A DNA stretch of 64,000 nucleotides from Onchidella celtica (taxonomy: Eukaryota > Mollusca > Gastropoda > Systellommatophora > Onchidiidae). Below, in pieces: positions 21,710 to 31,661 of this stretch. How positions within the stretch are numbered: position 1 is the first letter of the stretch; each line of letters starts with the position of its first letter. The position numbers and the translations under genes are program-made. The stretch lies in the NCBI GenBank assembly GCA_963931925.1, contig OZ007575.1, positions 29,051,752-29,115,751 of the forward strand, written 5' to 3'. The notes under the pieces are model-generated. The model had not been told where the DNA came from. It searched no databases and saw only the letters and a list, made by a program, of their open reading frames with translations.

Positions 21710-23715
21710 CTTAGATCTAGTCTAGAACAAGAAACTTATTTGTAAGTCTGTGCGTAAAATCTGTCTGACCGAGACGGGAGGAGAGCTGATGCCCGACCTC
21801 ATGGCGCCACTAAGCAGGAAACGGTCAAGCTTCGCCGTGATTTTAACATCGTCCGGCAGTCGGCGCAAATTAGATCGTCCGCGGAAAAGTTTAGTCGCCT
21901 GGGGCGAGCGGACTGGCGATTTCATCACCCCTACCCTACATTGGAGAGGGCGGTGGCGCATTTTGAACAAAAAAATCTTTTTTTTTTTTCTTTTTTTTCC
22001 AGAATATTGAAAGAAAGATTATAGATGGCATTTGTGGAGGCAAGTGATGGCCAGACAGGACTAATGTTGCGTCCTCATGAGCATTATTATGTATGCAGTA
22101 CTCCAGTAGTACTGTAGTATCATTAGGGAAAAAAAAAAACTTGGCTGAGGAAAATCGGCCTGAGAGTCCCCTGCGTGGGCTTATTTTACATAGATTCATA
22201 GATCTATGGAGGTTTTGAAAATTTTTTTTTTATCAAGTGTTGGTATTATTAACTATTATACATTAGGGTAAAAAACTAAAATCTATACCCTCATTTTCAG
22301 CTCTTACCAAAGCCATTTAAAAAGTCTTATTTGATGAAAAAAACAAACCACCACTTTCAAAAAAAAAAAAAAAGGCTTTTTTTGTGATATTAAGACCATA
22401 CCATAGATCCTCAATTTATCTGATTGTAATCAATCTGCCATTAAAGCGACAAACTATCTACTTCTTGGTATATAGCAACTCTAGTGCCCAAAAGATCAAG
22501 CTGACTTTCTGATGGCATTAAATTACTTGCTTGGACTGACCAGACTGCTTAGATCCAGCATGTAAATTGTCCCTAGGTTTTCTTCAGCCACGTCGAAAAT
22601 GTTGTACATGATCTACTGTTCTTGAAAGTCTTTGCAAACTTGGGGGTGGCGAATTTTAGAGTATCAGTTTTATCCTCATTTTCGGCAACTATGGGGGGAG
22701 GGGGGGGGGGGTATGCGTCACGTATTTAAAAAAAATAAATTATACGGTCATTATAATTAATTTTTCTTTATGTGTCGAGTTTCTAAGAGGTTGCGGTAAT
22801 CTCCCCGGTTTTTGTGAAATCTCCCCACTTTTTTAACCAAATATCCCCACTGTTAACGATGTTGCTATACTAAATGTTACGAATTTGGGGGGAATCCGTC
22901 TACTTAAGGTTTCGACTGCATTTAAATCGAGAGGTACTTAAATCTAATCTTTCGTACCATGCCACACACTAAGAACAATCTGAATAAGTTTCATAAACAG
23001 ACCTGCAGGGCCACAAATTTAATTACATTAATTACCCTAACAATTTTGTCTAGATCTATTATATAGTAAAGACAACATCAGCAGCATCAAATCAAAATTC
23101 AATAATACCTCACTAGAATTCTACTCTAGATTCCTATAATATTATTATACTTCTGACTCACTAGCAATCTAAGTACTAATTATATCTGGTCTGCCTACTA
23201 TATATCAATCAATACACTAATATGGTCTCTGGCGACAATGTCATCTCAGCCATTTGTGCCTAACGCTTATAATAATCGAGCCCGTCAATACAAACTGACG
23301 TAGTTAAGTCTAGAGATCTACTCTGGGATGGGCTGGCAATGCCCAGCCTCATCCAGACAAATCAATCACAATTCACAGATGTGTATGCCATACATTCATA
23401 CTAGTTGCAAGTCTATATATATCTTTATCTTGCATTCTTGAGTAGCACTCCTAGTATATGCGGCAATCCTGTCCTACTGGATAACTTATGTTCAGCTCCT
23501 CGTTCATGGTTGAGTCATCAATAGACAAACACTTACGATTAGTCCCTGGTGTTAGAGACCAGGGAACGATGGACAATAGCGGTGAGCATATCTCATTCAG
23601 GCATATGGATTCATCTCAAATGTCTATAGTGGACTAGACATGAAGTCGTACAACGCTTTTATGATTCTTCAGGCAGAATCGTGCCGACGCCTGCACAGAT
23701 TGGAGTTTTCTGTAT

Positions 23716-26700
23716 CATCATCATCATTGCCTTTCTCACCCTGGATCAGGGTATAGGCCACCAACAAACACCTTCCATCCCTCTCTATCATGGGCCAGCC
23801 TCTTTACATTATTCCAAGTCTTTCCGCTTCGTTGCACATCATTTTCTCTGGCTCTTCTCCACGTTCCGCGCGGCCTTCCTCTTGATCTCTTGCCCTGGGG
23901 ATTCCAGTCCAATACCTTCTTCGTGATGCTGTTTCCTGGCCTCCTGAGAGTGTGGCCGATCCATCTCCATCGCCTCCTACCAATTTCCTCTCTGACTGGG
24001 TTCTGTTTTGTTCTTTTCCATACAATTTCATTGCTGACCTTGTCTGTCCATCTGATCTTAAGTAGCTTCCTCAAACATCTGTTGATGAAAACTTGGATTC
24101 TCTTTATGCAGGCCTGGGACGCATTCCAAGTCTCACATCCATACAACAGGACTGACTTCACGTTCGAGTTGAATATCCTCAGCTTTGTTTTTAGAGATAT
24201 ATCCTTGGTTCTCCAAATCTTGCTTAAGGATGTGAAAGCTGCCTGTGCCTTTCCAATTCGTGCTTTGACTTCTGCCTCTGTTCCTCCCTTATTGTCAATG
24301 ATACTACCAAGATAGCAGAAGGACTCTACATCTTCCAGTGGTTGATCTCCTACTGTGACTTGTTCGCTTAGGGGTGCAACAATTTTTAGGACCTTCGACT
24401 TCGCGGGATGTATCCTCAATCCAATAGATTCTGAAATTTTGTTTAGAGCTGTAGTCTTTGCTTGCATCTGGTCGTGTGTGTGCGACAATAGTGCCAAGTC
24501 ATCTGCAAAATCTAGATCGTCCAGCTGTGTCCATGGGGTCCATTGTATGCCATTTCTTCCTCCACTGGTGGTTTCTTTCATAAGCCAATCAATCACCAGG
24601 ATAAACAGAAATGGGGACAGCAAACAACCCTGCCTAACACCAGTCTTGATATCAAAGCTGTCAGTAAGCTCACCATCATGTACGACTCTGCAACTTGTCC
24701 CCTCGTACATGCTCTTGATAAGATTCACCATCTTCTCTGGGATTCCATAATGTCTCAATATTCTCCACAGTGTTTCTCTATCGATGCTATCAAAGGCCTT
24801 CTCGTAGTCAAGGAAGTTCACTATCAGTTGGGAGTTCCACTCCAGCGACTGCTCTACTATGATTCTCAGCGTGGCGATCTGGTCGGTGGTTGATCGATTA
24901 CTCCTGAAACCAGCTTGCTCCTCGCGAAGTTTTTGGTCTGTTGCATTCTGTATTCGCTTGAGAATAATCCGATTGAAAACCTTTCCTGGGATGGAGAGAA
25001 GTGTGATTCCTCTGTAGTTACTACAATTGCTGAGGTCCCCTTTTTTTGGGAGCTTCACGAGGTGTCCTTCCTTCCAGTCCTTTGGAAACTTGCCTCCGAT
25101 CCAAATCCTCGAGAATAGTGAGTGCAGACCCTCTGCAGCCCCAGCAGCATCTGCCTTCAGCGCCTCTGGTGGGATCTGGTCTGGTCCAGCTGCCTTGCCT
25201 CGATTTAACTGCTTTATGGCATCATTAATCTCTGCTTTAGTCGGAGGGTCGCAACTGATCGGTAAATCATTTCTTGCGGGTAGAATGTCGGGTGGGTTGC
25301 TTGGTGGAGGTCTGTTCAAGAGGCTGTTAAAATGTTCTATCCATCTTTTTGCCTGAGCTTCCTTTCCAAAAATAGCCTTCCTGTTGTAATCCTTGACAGG
25401 AACTTCAGGTTTTCCATATTTTCCAGCAAGAGTCTTTGTAGTCTGGTAGAGGATCCTCATGTGTCCTCCTGTTGCTGCCTTCTCTGCTTTCTCTGCTAAC
25501 ATTCCTATGAACTCCTCTTTGTCTTTTTTAATTGATTTTTTGACCTCTTTAGCTGATGCTCGGTACTCTTCCTGGTTACCAACTCTTGAGCTTCTTGTAC
25601 GACTTGCATTTACCCGTTCTTTTAGGTCTCTTCTTATCCTTATCAAGTCCAGTGATTTTTGACTGATCCATTCCTTGTGTTCCACTTTCTTTTCCCCAAT
25701 AACATCCTGACATGTCGATGTAAATACTCCTTTTACCTTAGCCCAGTGAGTCTCCAAATCTACTGTCTCTTCGAGGTCAACAAGGGGTTTGAATCTATTC
25801 CTCAGTGTCAGCTGGAACTCTTCCTTCTTGTCTCCATCCACAAGGCTCACTTGAAACTTTCTCCTCTTTGTTCCTGCTCTGGTACCTTGTTTCTTGAGGC
25901 GGAGTTTGAGTCTTGCCAGCAGCATGTGATGGTCAGATCCAACATCTGCTCCTCTCTGTACTATGACATCCTCTAGTGAGCGTCTGAATCGTCGGGTGAT
26001 GCAAAAGTGGTCAATCTGATTTTCAGTTACTCCATCCGGTGAAATCCAAGTGGCCTTATGGATCCTCTTGTGTGGGAATACTGAACCTCCAATCACATAG
26101 CTGTTAAATGCGCAGAAACTTGCAAACCGCTCTCCATTCTCATTCATTTGTCCTAAACCATTGCACCCCATAATGTCCTCATACCCTGTATTGTCCTGTC
26201 CTATCTTGGCATTGGCGTCTCCCATTATAATGTTCACATCTTTTCTTGGCAATGTGTCAACTATTTCCTGAAGCTGGTTGTAGAAGTCGTCCTTGTCCTC
26301 ATCGGTTGCTTCATTTGTTGGGGCGTATATCTGCACAATGTTCATGTTGATGTTCTTGTCCTTAGTAGTAAATGATGCCAATATAATTCTCCTTCCGTAG
26401 GGTTCCCATCCCCTCAGTGACCTCTGGGCGTGCTTGCTCAAGATGATCGCTACTCCTTCTGTATGCTTTTTGTCCTCCCTTCCAGAATACAAAATCTTTT
26501 CCCCAGTATTAAGTTGTTTCAGTCCGGACTGTATCCAGCGGGTCTCGCTAACTCCAAGTATGTGCAGTCTGTATCGCCTCATCTCCATTGTAACCTGGGC
26601 ACTCTTTCCTGCTTCATACATGGAGCGGACATTCCACGACGCAATCCGGAGTGACTTGCTTGATGAAGGAGCAGTCGGGCCAGTGGCGTCCTTTCGGCTT

Positions 26701-26962
26701 TGTCCATTGTCCTTCATTGAATCTACAGGTGCAGATGCTCCCCCTTCTCCCAAGATAAAAGACTGATTTGAAGTATTTGCTTGTGTTTCTGTAACTGGTT
26801 TATTTTTACAGGGTGGGTAGTTGGCCCACCGCCAACTGGCTCTTCTCGGGAGACCAGGACCTTTGCACCTTTAGTCGCCTCTTACGACACGCAGTATCAC
26901 GTCAGATGTATTCTCTGCTGTCCCTCTTCTACAAGAGAGCCCCGCATCTGCACGGGCGAGTT
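23716..26962 (-). mobile_element. full-length RTE-like LINE (3247 bp)
   Basis: Perfect 12-bp target duplications AGTTTTCTGTAT at 23704-23715 and 26963-26974. The 5' UTR is about 245 bp, and the 3' UTR is very short and rich in TGA-type repeats (tcatcatcatcat on the + strand), as in RTE elements. The single coding frame is uninterrupted. Confidence 0.9.
23736..26717 (-). CDS. LINE endonuclease-reverse transcriptase
   Basis: The first in-frame ATG is at 26717, giving 993 residues; the frame is open further upstream without an ATG. An apurinic-like endonuclease occupies about the first 260 residues: IASWNVRSM, VSETRW, IYAPTN, GDANAKIG and GSDHHML. Reverse transcriptase follows: KLPKKGDLSNCSNYRGI, FLDYEKAFDSIDRE, VRQGCLLSPFLF and the catalytic LDDLDFADDLALL (FADD in place of YADD). 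The C-terminus has WRWIGHTLRR. It would nick the target and copy element RNA in the nucleus. No stop or frameshift is seen, so the protein may be functional. Confidence 0.93.
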   Translation of the reverse strand: MKDNGQSRKDATGPTAPSSSKSLRIASWNVRSMYEAGKSAQVTMEMRRYRLHILGVSETRWIQSGLKQLNTGEKILYSGREDKKHTEGVAIILSKHAQRSLRGWEPYGRRIILASFTTKDKNINMNIVQIYAPTNEATDEDKDDFYNQLQEIVDTLPRKDVNIIMGDANAKIGQDNTGYEDIMGCNGLGQMNENGERFASFCAFNSYVIGGSVFPHKRIHKATWISPDGVTENQIDHFCITRRFRRSLEDVIVQRGADVGSDHHMLLARLKLRLKKQGTRAGTKRRKFQVSLVDGDKKEEFQLTLRNRFKPLVDLEETVDLETHWAKVKGVFTSTCQDVIGEKKVEHKEWISQKSLDLIRIRRDLKERVNASRTRSSRVGNQEEYRASAKEVKKSIKKDKEEFIGMLAEKAEKAATGGHMRILYQTTKTLAGKYGKPEVPVKDYNRKAIFGKEAQAKRWIEHFNSLLNRPPPSNPPDILPARNDLPISCDPPTKAEINDAIKQLNRGKAAGPDQIPPEALKADAAGAAEGLHSLFSRIWIGGKFPKDWKEGHLVKLPKKGDLSNCSNYRGITLLSIPGKVFNRIILKRIQNATDQKLREEQAGFRSNRSTTDQIATLRIIVEQSLEWNSQLIVNFLDYEKAFDSIDRETLWRILRHYGIPEKMVNLIKSMYEGTSCRVVHDGELTDSFDIKTGVRQGCLLSPFLFILVIDWLMKETTSGGRNGIQWTPWTQLDDLDFADDLALLSHTHDQMQAKTTALNKISESIGLRIHPAKSKVLKIVAPLSEQVTVGDQPLEDVESFCYLGSIIDNKGGTEAEVKARIGKAQAAFTSLSKIWRTKDISLKTKLRIFNSNVKSVLLYGCETWNASQACIKRIQVFINRCLRKLLKIRWTDKVSNEIVWKRTKQNPVREEIGRRRWRWIGHTLRRPGNSITKKVLDWNPQGKRSRGRPRGTWRRARENDVQRSGKTWNNVKRLAHDREGWKVFVGGLYPDPG

Positions 26963-27537
26963 AGTTTTCTGTATGGAGTGCAGGATATATGTCTGGGCAG
27001 ACTTTTATACTGTTTAGCCACCTGCAACTACCGTCCAAATCCCTAGATTTCATTGGTGCGGTCAGCTCCGAGCTGAGCTCGCAGTATAATTTATTCTATT
27101 GTATAAGTCGGTTACGGCCTTGCACTAATACAGACAAGGTCAATTTAAAATGTCAAAACAACTACTGAAATCTTTAAACCCTCGTACTTCTACATTTTAT
27201 GCACGAATTTCTGAACGCAACTAAGCGTCTTAAACTATCTATCCTTATTCGCCCCTTCCTTTCCCCTCTAAGTGTTCATCAAAATCACGGGGTCGAGAAC
27301 GGCTCTGTCACTCCTAGCTATACATTTATTCTATCTCGCCCCACTTTCTTTCCATCTCTAAAACAAGTGTTTCAAACAAACTGTTCAAGAGAACAGCTCA
27401 AGGACAAATTACGCTGGTTAGAATTAACAAGTCGTGAAAATTTACTCACTGAACTCTTGACCTAGCACGGCATTTATGGACTTAATCTGTTCTTGACACC
27501 CACATTCTGCTTGTATTGGTTGGGAGGTCTGTGTGCA

Positions 27538-27717
27538 TTATTAGGAATCATTTTTTTTCCTAAGGATTTTGCAAAATTGATATTGTGGGGAAACTGATCA
27601 TTACTATTTTACTAGGGTGCTCCAGATTACTTCTTTCAGAGCATTATTCCTGTTTCTTTTCAGTGAACGGAGCAGTTGCTAATTAGAAATATAAATTATA
27701 GCCTAAATGTAAATCAA
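27538..27717 (+). repeat. repeat module L, copy 2, right part
   Basis: Continues the copy begun at 19678. It shares aaggattttgcaaaattgat and the following ~100 bases with 1023-1158. Confidence 0.6.
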
Positions 27718-27718
27718 A

Positions 27719-28072
27719 TGGCCACGCTTACTCACAGACGTCTGTGAATAAGATCAGAATCTTATTCGCAGACGGCTTTTTGGTTTGTAATTTTTATTTA
27801 GAAAGAGCTCCTTAAATGGCGTTTGGTCAAGCTATTGATGAAACTTTCACCAAAACATTTTTGATGGCTAGAGCTGTCTATGGGATACAAAATTGCCCAA
27901 GGACCATTACAAGCAGGGGAGAACCAAAGCTCTGAATTTTAGTGAATGATAAAAGTCTAGAAAGATCAGATTAACTTCACATACATACATTGCAAAGCTG
28001 AAATGAGCAATTCCTTCGCTCGACGAGTGAGAGGTCAGTGGCGGCCACCTGAGCGTCCATCTCAATCACATG
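27719..28072 (+). repeat. repeat module R, copy 2
   Basis: Inverted relative to 1690-2070. It starts with a near-palindrome cacagacgtctgtg at 27734-27747. Confidence 0.6.
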
Positions 28073-31000
28073 ACATGCTGAGTTCAATTATGGAAGTTAA
28101 AAACATGATACTCTAAAAGGAACAAAAATCATCCTCAGGCCCCGCTCCCCCCTTAGTTTATAAACGCATTCATGAATGATTTCTTCATGACTGCACACCG
28201 CACTCTAAATTTTCAATTAATTTTCATAGGGCCTACTTAGTTTACATCTCTACAGTAATTTCTTACACAGATTTAAGCCACATTTTGAAGTTTAATAATT
28301 TCACTTTGTTTTGTACTGGTTTTTACACCTGGAAAGACTAAAAGTAAAAAAAACAACCCACAGTGTTTTAGAAAAGTTCATGAATAGTTTTATTTTTTTC
28401 TTTACCATTTTATTCATTGAGAGTGACAGCTGAATAGGCTCTTCATACCTGAAGAAGAAAACATTACAAAGGCAACAATGATTCCCAGAAAACAGACAGT
28501 GACTTCAATGGTCATGACTGATCTGTACTGCCAATGTCAACTGATGAAATGGCAGTATCATACTCTGTATGATGAAAAATGTAGAAGTAAAACTTTATTC
28601 AAAGCATTTGAATACGGTACACGGCTGTTCTTCGGCGTGCTTTTAGTTTCTTGCCCGGCGGCCAGGTCAAAAGGTCAGTCACGCCCTGGTGCACCCACGC
28701 CAGCCGATGCCGTCGGCTTATCGCTAATTAGTACTTTTTTAAACAGTCACAGACAAGACAGAACATAGTGCATGCTTCTAATAAAGTGAACATCATAAAG
28801 TCCAATTCGTGAACTTTTCTCCTGTATAATTTTTAAATATTTGACATTGATCTCTAAGGAATAAAAGAAAAGAAAAGAGTGGCGTAAAATCCACTATTTT
28901 TACTAAACGTGTGGATCATTAAATTGTTATTTTCAGCCGTATAAAGCCGGGGATTGTAATGAAATTGATATTTTCGTAAAGGTGATTTATTATCTTTTCT
29001 GGTTCTATAAATCTAGATTGACGCACACGTCTCGTTCAGTTACAATTCATTTTCAAAATCGACGTCAAATTCAGACATACCCGTTGACTCACAAGACACA
29101 GACAGAAATAAAAATGAGGTGTCTATTACTTATGCAAACATCCAAGAATTGTGTACGATATCCCAAGTAGTATAGACATGAATAAAACTAAGGCAAGCCC
29201 TCCATCAGGGAATGAATAATCTTTATCTTATGAATTACAGTGCATGCCTGAACAAAATTATACCACTGACAACATGAAATAAATGCGTACGATAAGTCTA
29301 ACATAATAACAGAAAATCAATAATCTTAAGGCCACACCTCTGATTAATCACATTCCTTACTAATTTCTATTATTAACACAAATTAGAAGGAAAAAAAGTT
29401 GTTCAAGTTGCGTTACGGTATACTGGAAGCGTGTTTGGAGACTAAATGACTGAAATCGAAGTGTTCTGTGTTTTCTGTGCACTCTTCTGTTTTGCTTGAA
29501 CTAGTGACTGTAAATCTTGAGTTTGAGATGTTTGTAAAAGATTGGATTGCATGAATGTTTGTACCTGTGTGGCTTTTCTGTGTACTGTAACTATTAGGTA
29601 ATAAGACGGCTGCTCTCCGGTTTTGACTTTTACAAAGTTGTCTTTACTCAGAGTGAATTGTTCTTGTGCGGACTTTTCACCCTTCGAGTTGAAGATTGGA
29701 GGTGTTCCGCAATCAACTAATTATTGTGGTTTTTGTTTAATTGACGTGGACTGAGCAGTCGGTGGTAGTGTCAAAACTAATTTCCGCTACTGTTGGCTGT
29801 GTATTGTCCATGGATGTGTCAAAGGTGGATTGTTGGTTCAGTAATGGAAAAGATTGTTATGTCTGATTTATTTGGCGTGGATTGAGCAGTGACTGGCAGA
29901 GTGAAGCTAATTTCGACTGATGTTTACTGTGTATTGTCTGTAAACGGTCTAACTGTATTGTGTACACTTGAATTGGGCGGGTGCTCTGGTAATGTCTGAG
30001 TGGTGTTTCTGTGTGTCAGCGTGTGTGTTTTGTGTGTACTTTGGACTGACGTGCCTGGTGGATCGCTTAACCGTTAACACAAGACATGTTGTACACTTTT
30101 ATTACAAATCAAATAATAATGGATGGCGTGGCCTTAATCACAAATTCTGTCCAAATTTTTTTTTCGAGTTCTCCCCGACCTTTCTTGCTGCCTGCAGTGA
30201 CTGTTCTCATCTTTTTTTTTTTTAATTGTTCAGTCTTTTGTGACACTTAAAATACAGAAGTGACTTCAAACAAAGAGGAGACGCATTCTAAGTAATAATA
30301 AAAACGGTAAAATGTCAGATTTAAAGTCTGCACATAAGGGCTATCGGCCCGTTTCTATTTTTCTCTGTTTTGTCAACATTCTTTCACCGCATAATCTGCA
30401 CAGCTCATTCAAAAACCATGTGTTTTTCCTTGCAATGCTCCATACTACGGCAACAATAACGTAAATCTATAGAGGATATGAAAAAAATCTTCGCATAACT
30501 CAGCTACTAAAGGTGTGCGCCATGGGAAACTTTCACACAGTAAATGTAAATGAATACTGCTTCATTTGAATGTAATTTTATTAATTTTGTGGGCTTCATT
30601 ACCGAGATTTGGATTAATTAATGTGAACAATGCCTTTACTTTTAAAGAAAATACACATGTTTGTAAAACGTGTTTTCTGAAAGAACTAAGAGGAATAAGA
30701 CCAGAATAATTTGTATCATCAAACACACAAAAAGCAGAACAAACACATAGTGGTCACAACACAAAGTTGGCTTTAGCACCGATAGTGAAATAATGGGGTG
30801 AAAGAATGATATCAAAGCTAGACCACCCGGATAGTGCGGAACGCTGATGGGAGCGCATGCTGCCTAGGGGAATCCCCTGCACCTGTCAGGCTACCAAGAT
30901 TTATTACCCTTGGCCACGGCAAACTAAACGCACGCTCTCAGGCCATTTCGAACAGCCGTGGGTACTTAAACTTTCGATAAAAGAAACAAAAAAGTCCATT

Positions 31001-31356
31001 TTATTTTGATATGTGGCAGTATCCTCGTCTACATCTTTGGTAAATACTTCCTGACATCGTTAGCCTTAAACTCATGTGAACTGTCGTTGCCCTAAAGAAA
31101 ATCTGTTAAATTGCAAAATTAGTTCTAACATGGAAAAGCTGGAAAGCATAATTTTTGTTTAGTACGAGAATCTGCTTCACAGAAATGGTTTGATACTGAG
31201 AATTTTAAATCTCGTTTCATGGTAATTTATTTATCCAGCACTGTTTTATCTTCCATTGCCAGAGTAAAAGTAGCATTTACTTGATTTTCATGTCAATTTG
31301 AGGTGGGTTTTTTTCTTTTGAAAACATCCTTCTCTGTTTGTTTACTTTCTTTGCAG
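28073..31356. other. no coding gene recognised; possible SUPT5H 5' region
   Basis: No coding exon supported. An imperfect tandem duplication of about 130 bp period lies at roughly 29735-29945 (shared gtggaytgagcagt and gtgtattgtc). Because SUPT5H exon 1 opens with a 3' splice site, a non-coding first exon and promoter should lie here or further left, but could not be located. Confidence 0.45.
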
Positions 31357-31661
31357 ATTTTGAAGAGACCTCTGAATTTGCTGCCATGTCAGACAGTGAA
31401 GAAAGTAATTATTCTGGTAATGAGAGTGACGGTGCAGAGAAGGCAGGGTCCGATGATGGAGAAGCAAGTGATAAAAATGATGCTAGTGACCACAATGATG
31501 ACAGTGACAAAGAGGAAGAAAGCGATAAAAATGCGGACAGCGATGAAGAACGCAGCAGAAATGTTGATGACGAAGCAGAAGAAAGTGATGGCATTGAAGA
31601 AGAGAAAGACGGTGATGATGAAGAGCCTGAAGGGGAAGACTTAGGGGGTGATGATGAAGAT
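31357..31661 (+). CDS. SUPT5H: SUPT5H exon 1 of those seen (start codon exon)
   Basis: Preceded by a pyrimidine tract and ttgcag, so an upstream non-coding exon exists. ATG at 31386. Encodes residues 1-92, a Ser/Asp/Glu-rich acidic tail starting [10 protein letters not shown]. Donor gtaagt at 31662. Confidence 0.93.

Larger units (their letters stand above)
20548..21931 (-). mobile_element. hAT transposon deletion derivative (~1.38 kb)
   Basis: Inverted termini AGAGGTGATGAAATC (20548-20562) and GATTTCATCACCCC (21918-21931), flanked by TGCCCTAC and TACCCTAC (7 of 8). The paralogous host copy at about 37.88 kb shows the uninterrupted site. The - strand carries an N-terminal zinc finger and a C-terminal hAT dimerisation domain, with the transposase core missing. 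The exact terminal base is uncertain by one or two positions. Confidence 0.85.
22851..27498. mobile_element. probable solo LTR interrupted by an RTE-like LINE
   Basis: The insert starts TGTTAACGATG and ends TTCTTGACA (TG...CA), flanked by 5-bp duplications CCCAC (22846-22850 and 27499-27503). The host element at 38.9 kb and 60.3 kb has the uninterrupted stretch. Without the LINE it is about 1.39 kb with no coding frame, which fits a solo LTR. Orientation is unknown. Confidence 0.7.
19875..27531. mobile_element. TIR element with 6-bp TSD, copy A (host of a nest)
   Basis: Termini CAGACCTCCCAA (left) and TTGGGAGGTCTG (right) are perfect inverted repeats, flanked by TGTGCA at 19869-19874 and 27532-27537. 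Subterminal motifs of the type tctccccgtttttg occur in direct orientation at both ends. Homologous sequence matches copy B (37454-38942) in blocks: 19875-20026, 20250-20546, 21940-22850, 27504-27531. Three other elements interrupt it. The element's own sequence has no recognised transposase. Confidence 0.88.

Noticed and set aside
28580-28800. Possible 3' end of a - strand gene (AATAAA on the - strand, GC-rich patch)
   Set aside because: No coding frame with splice sites or family resemblance upstream of it.
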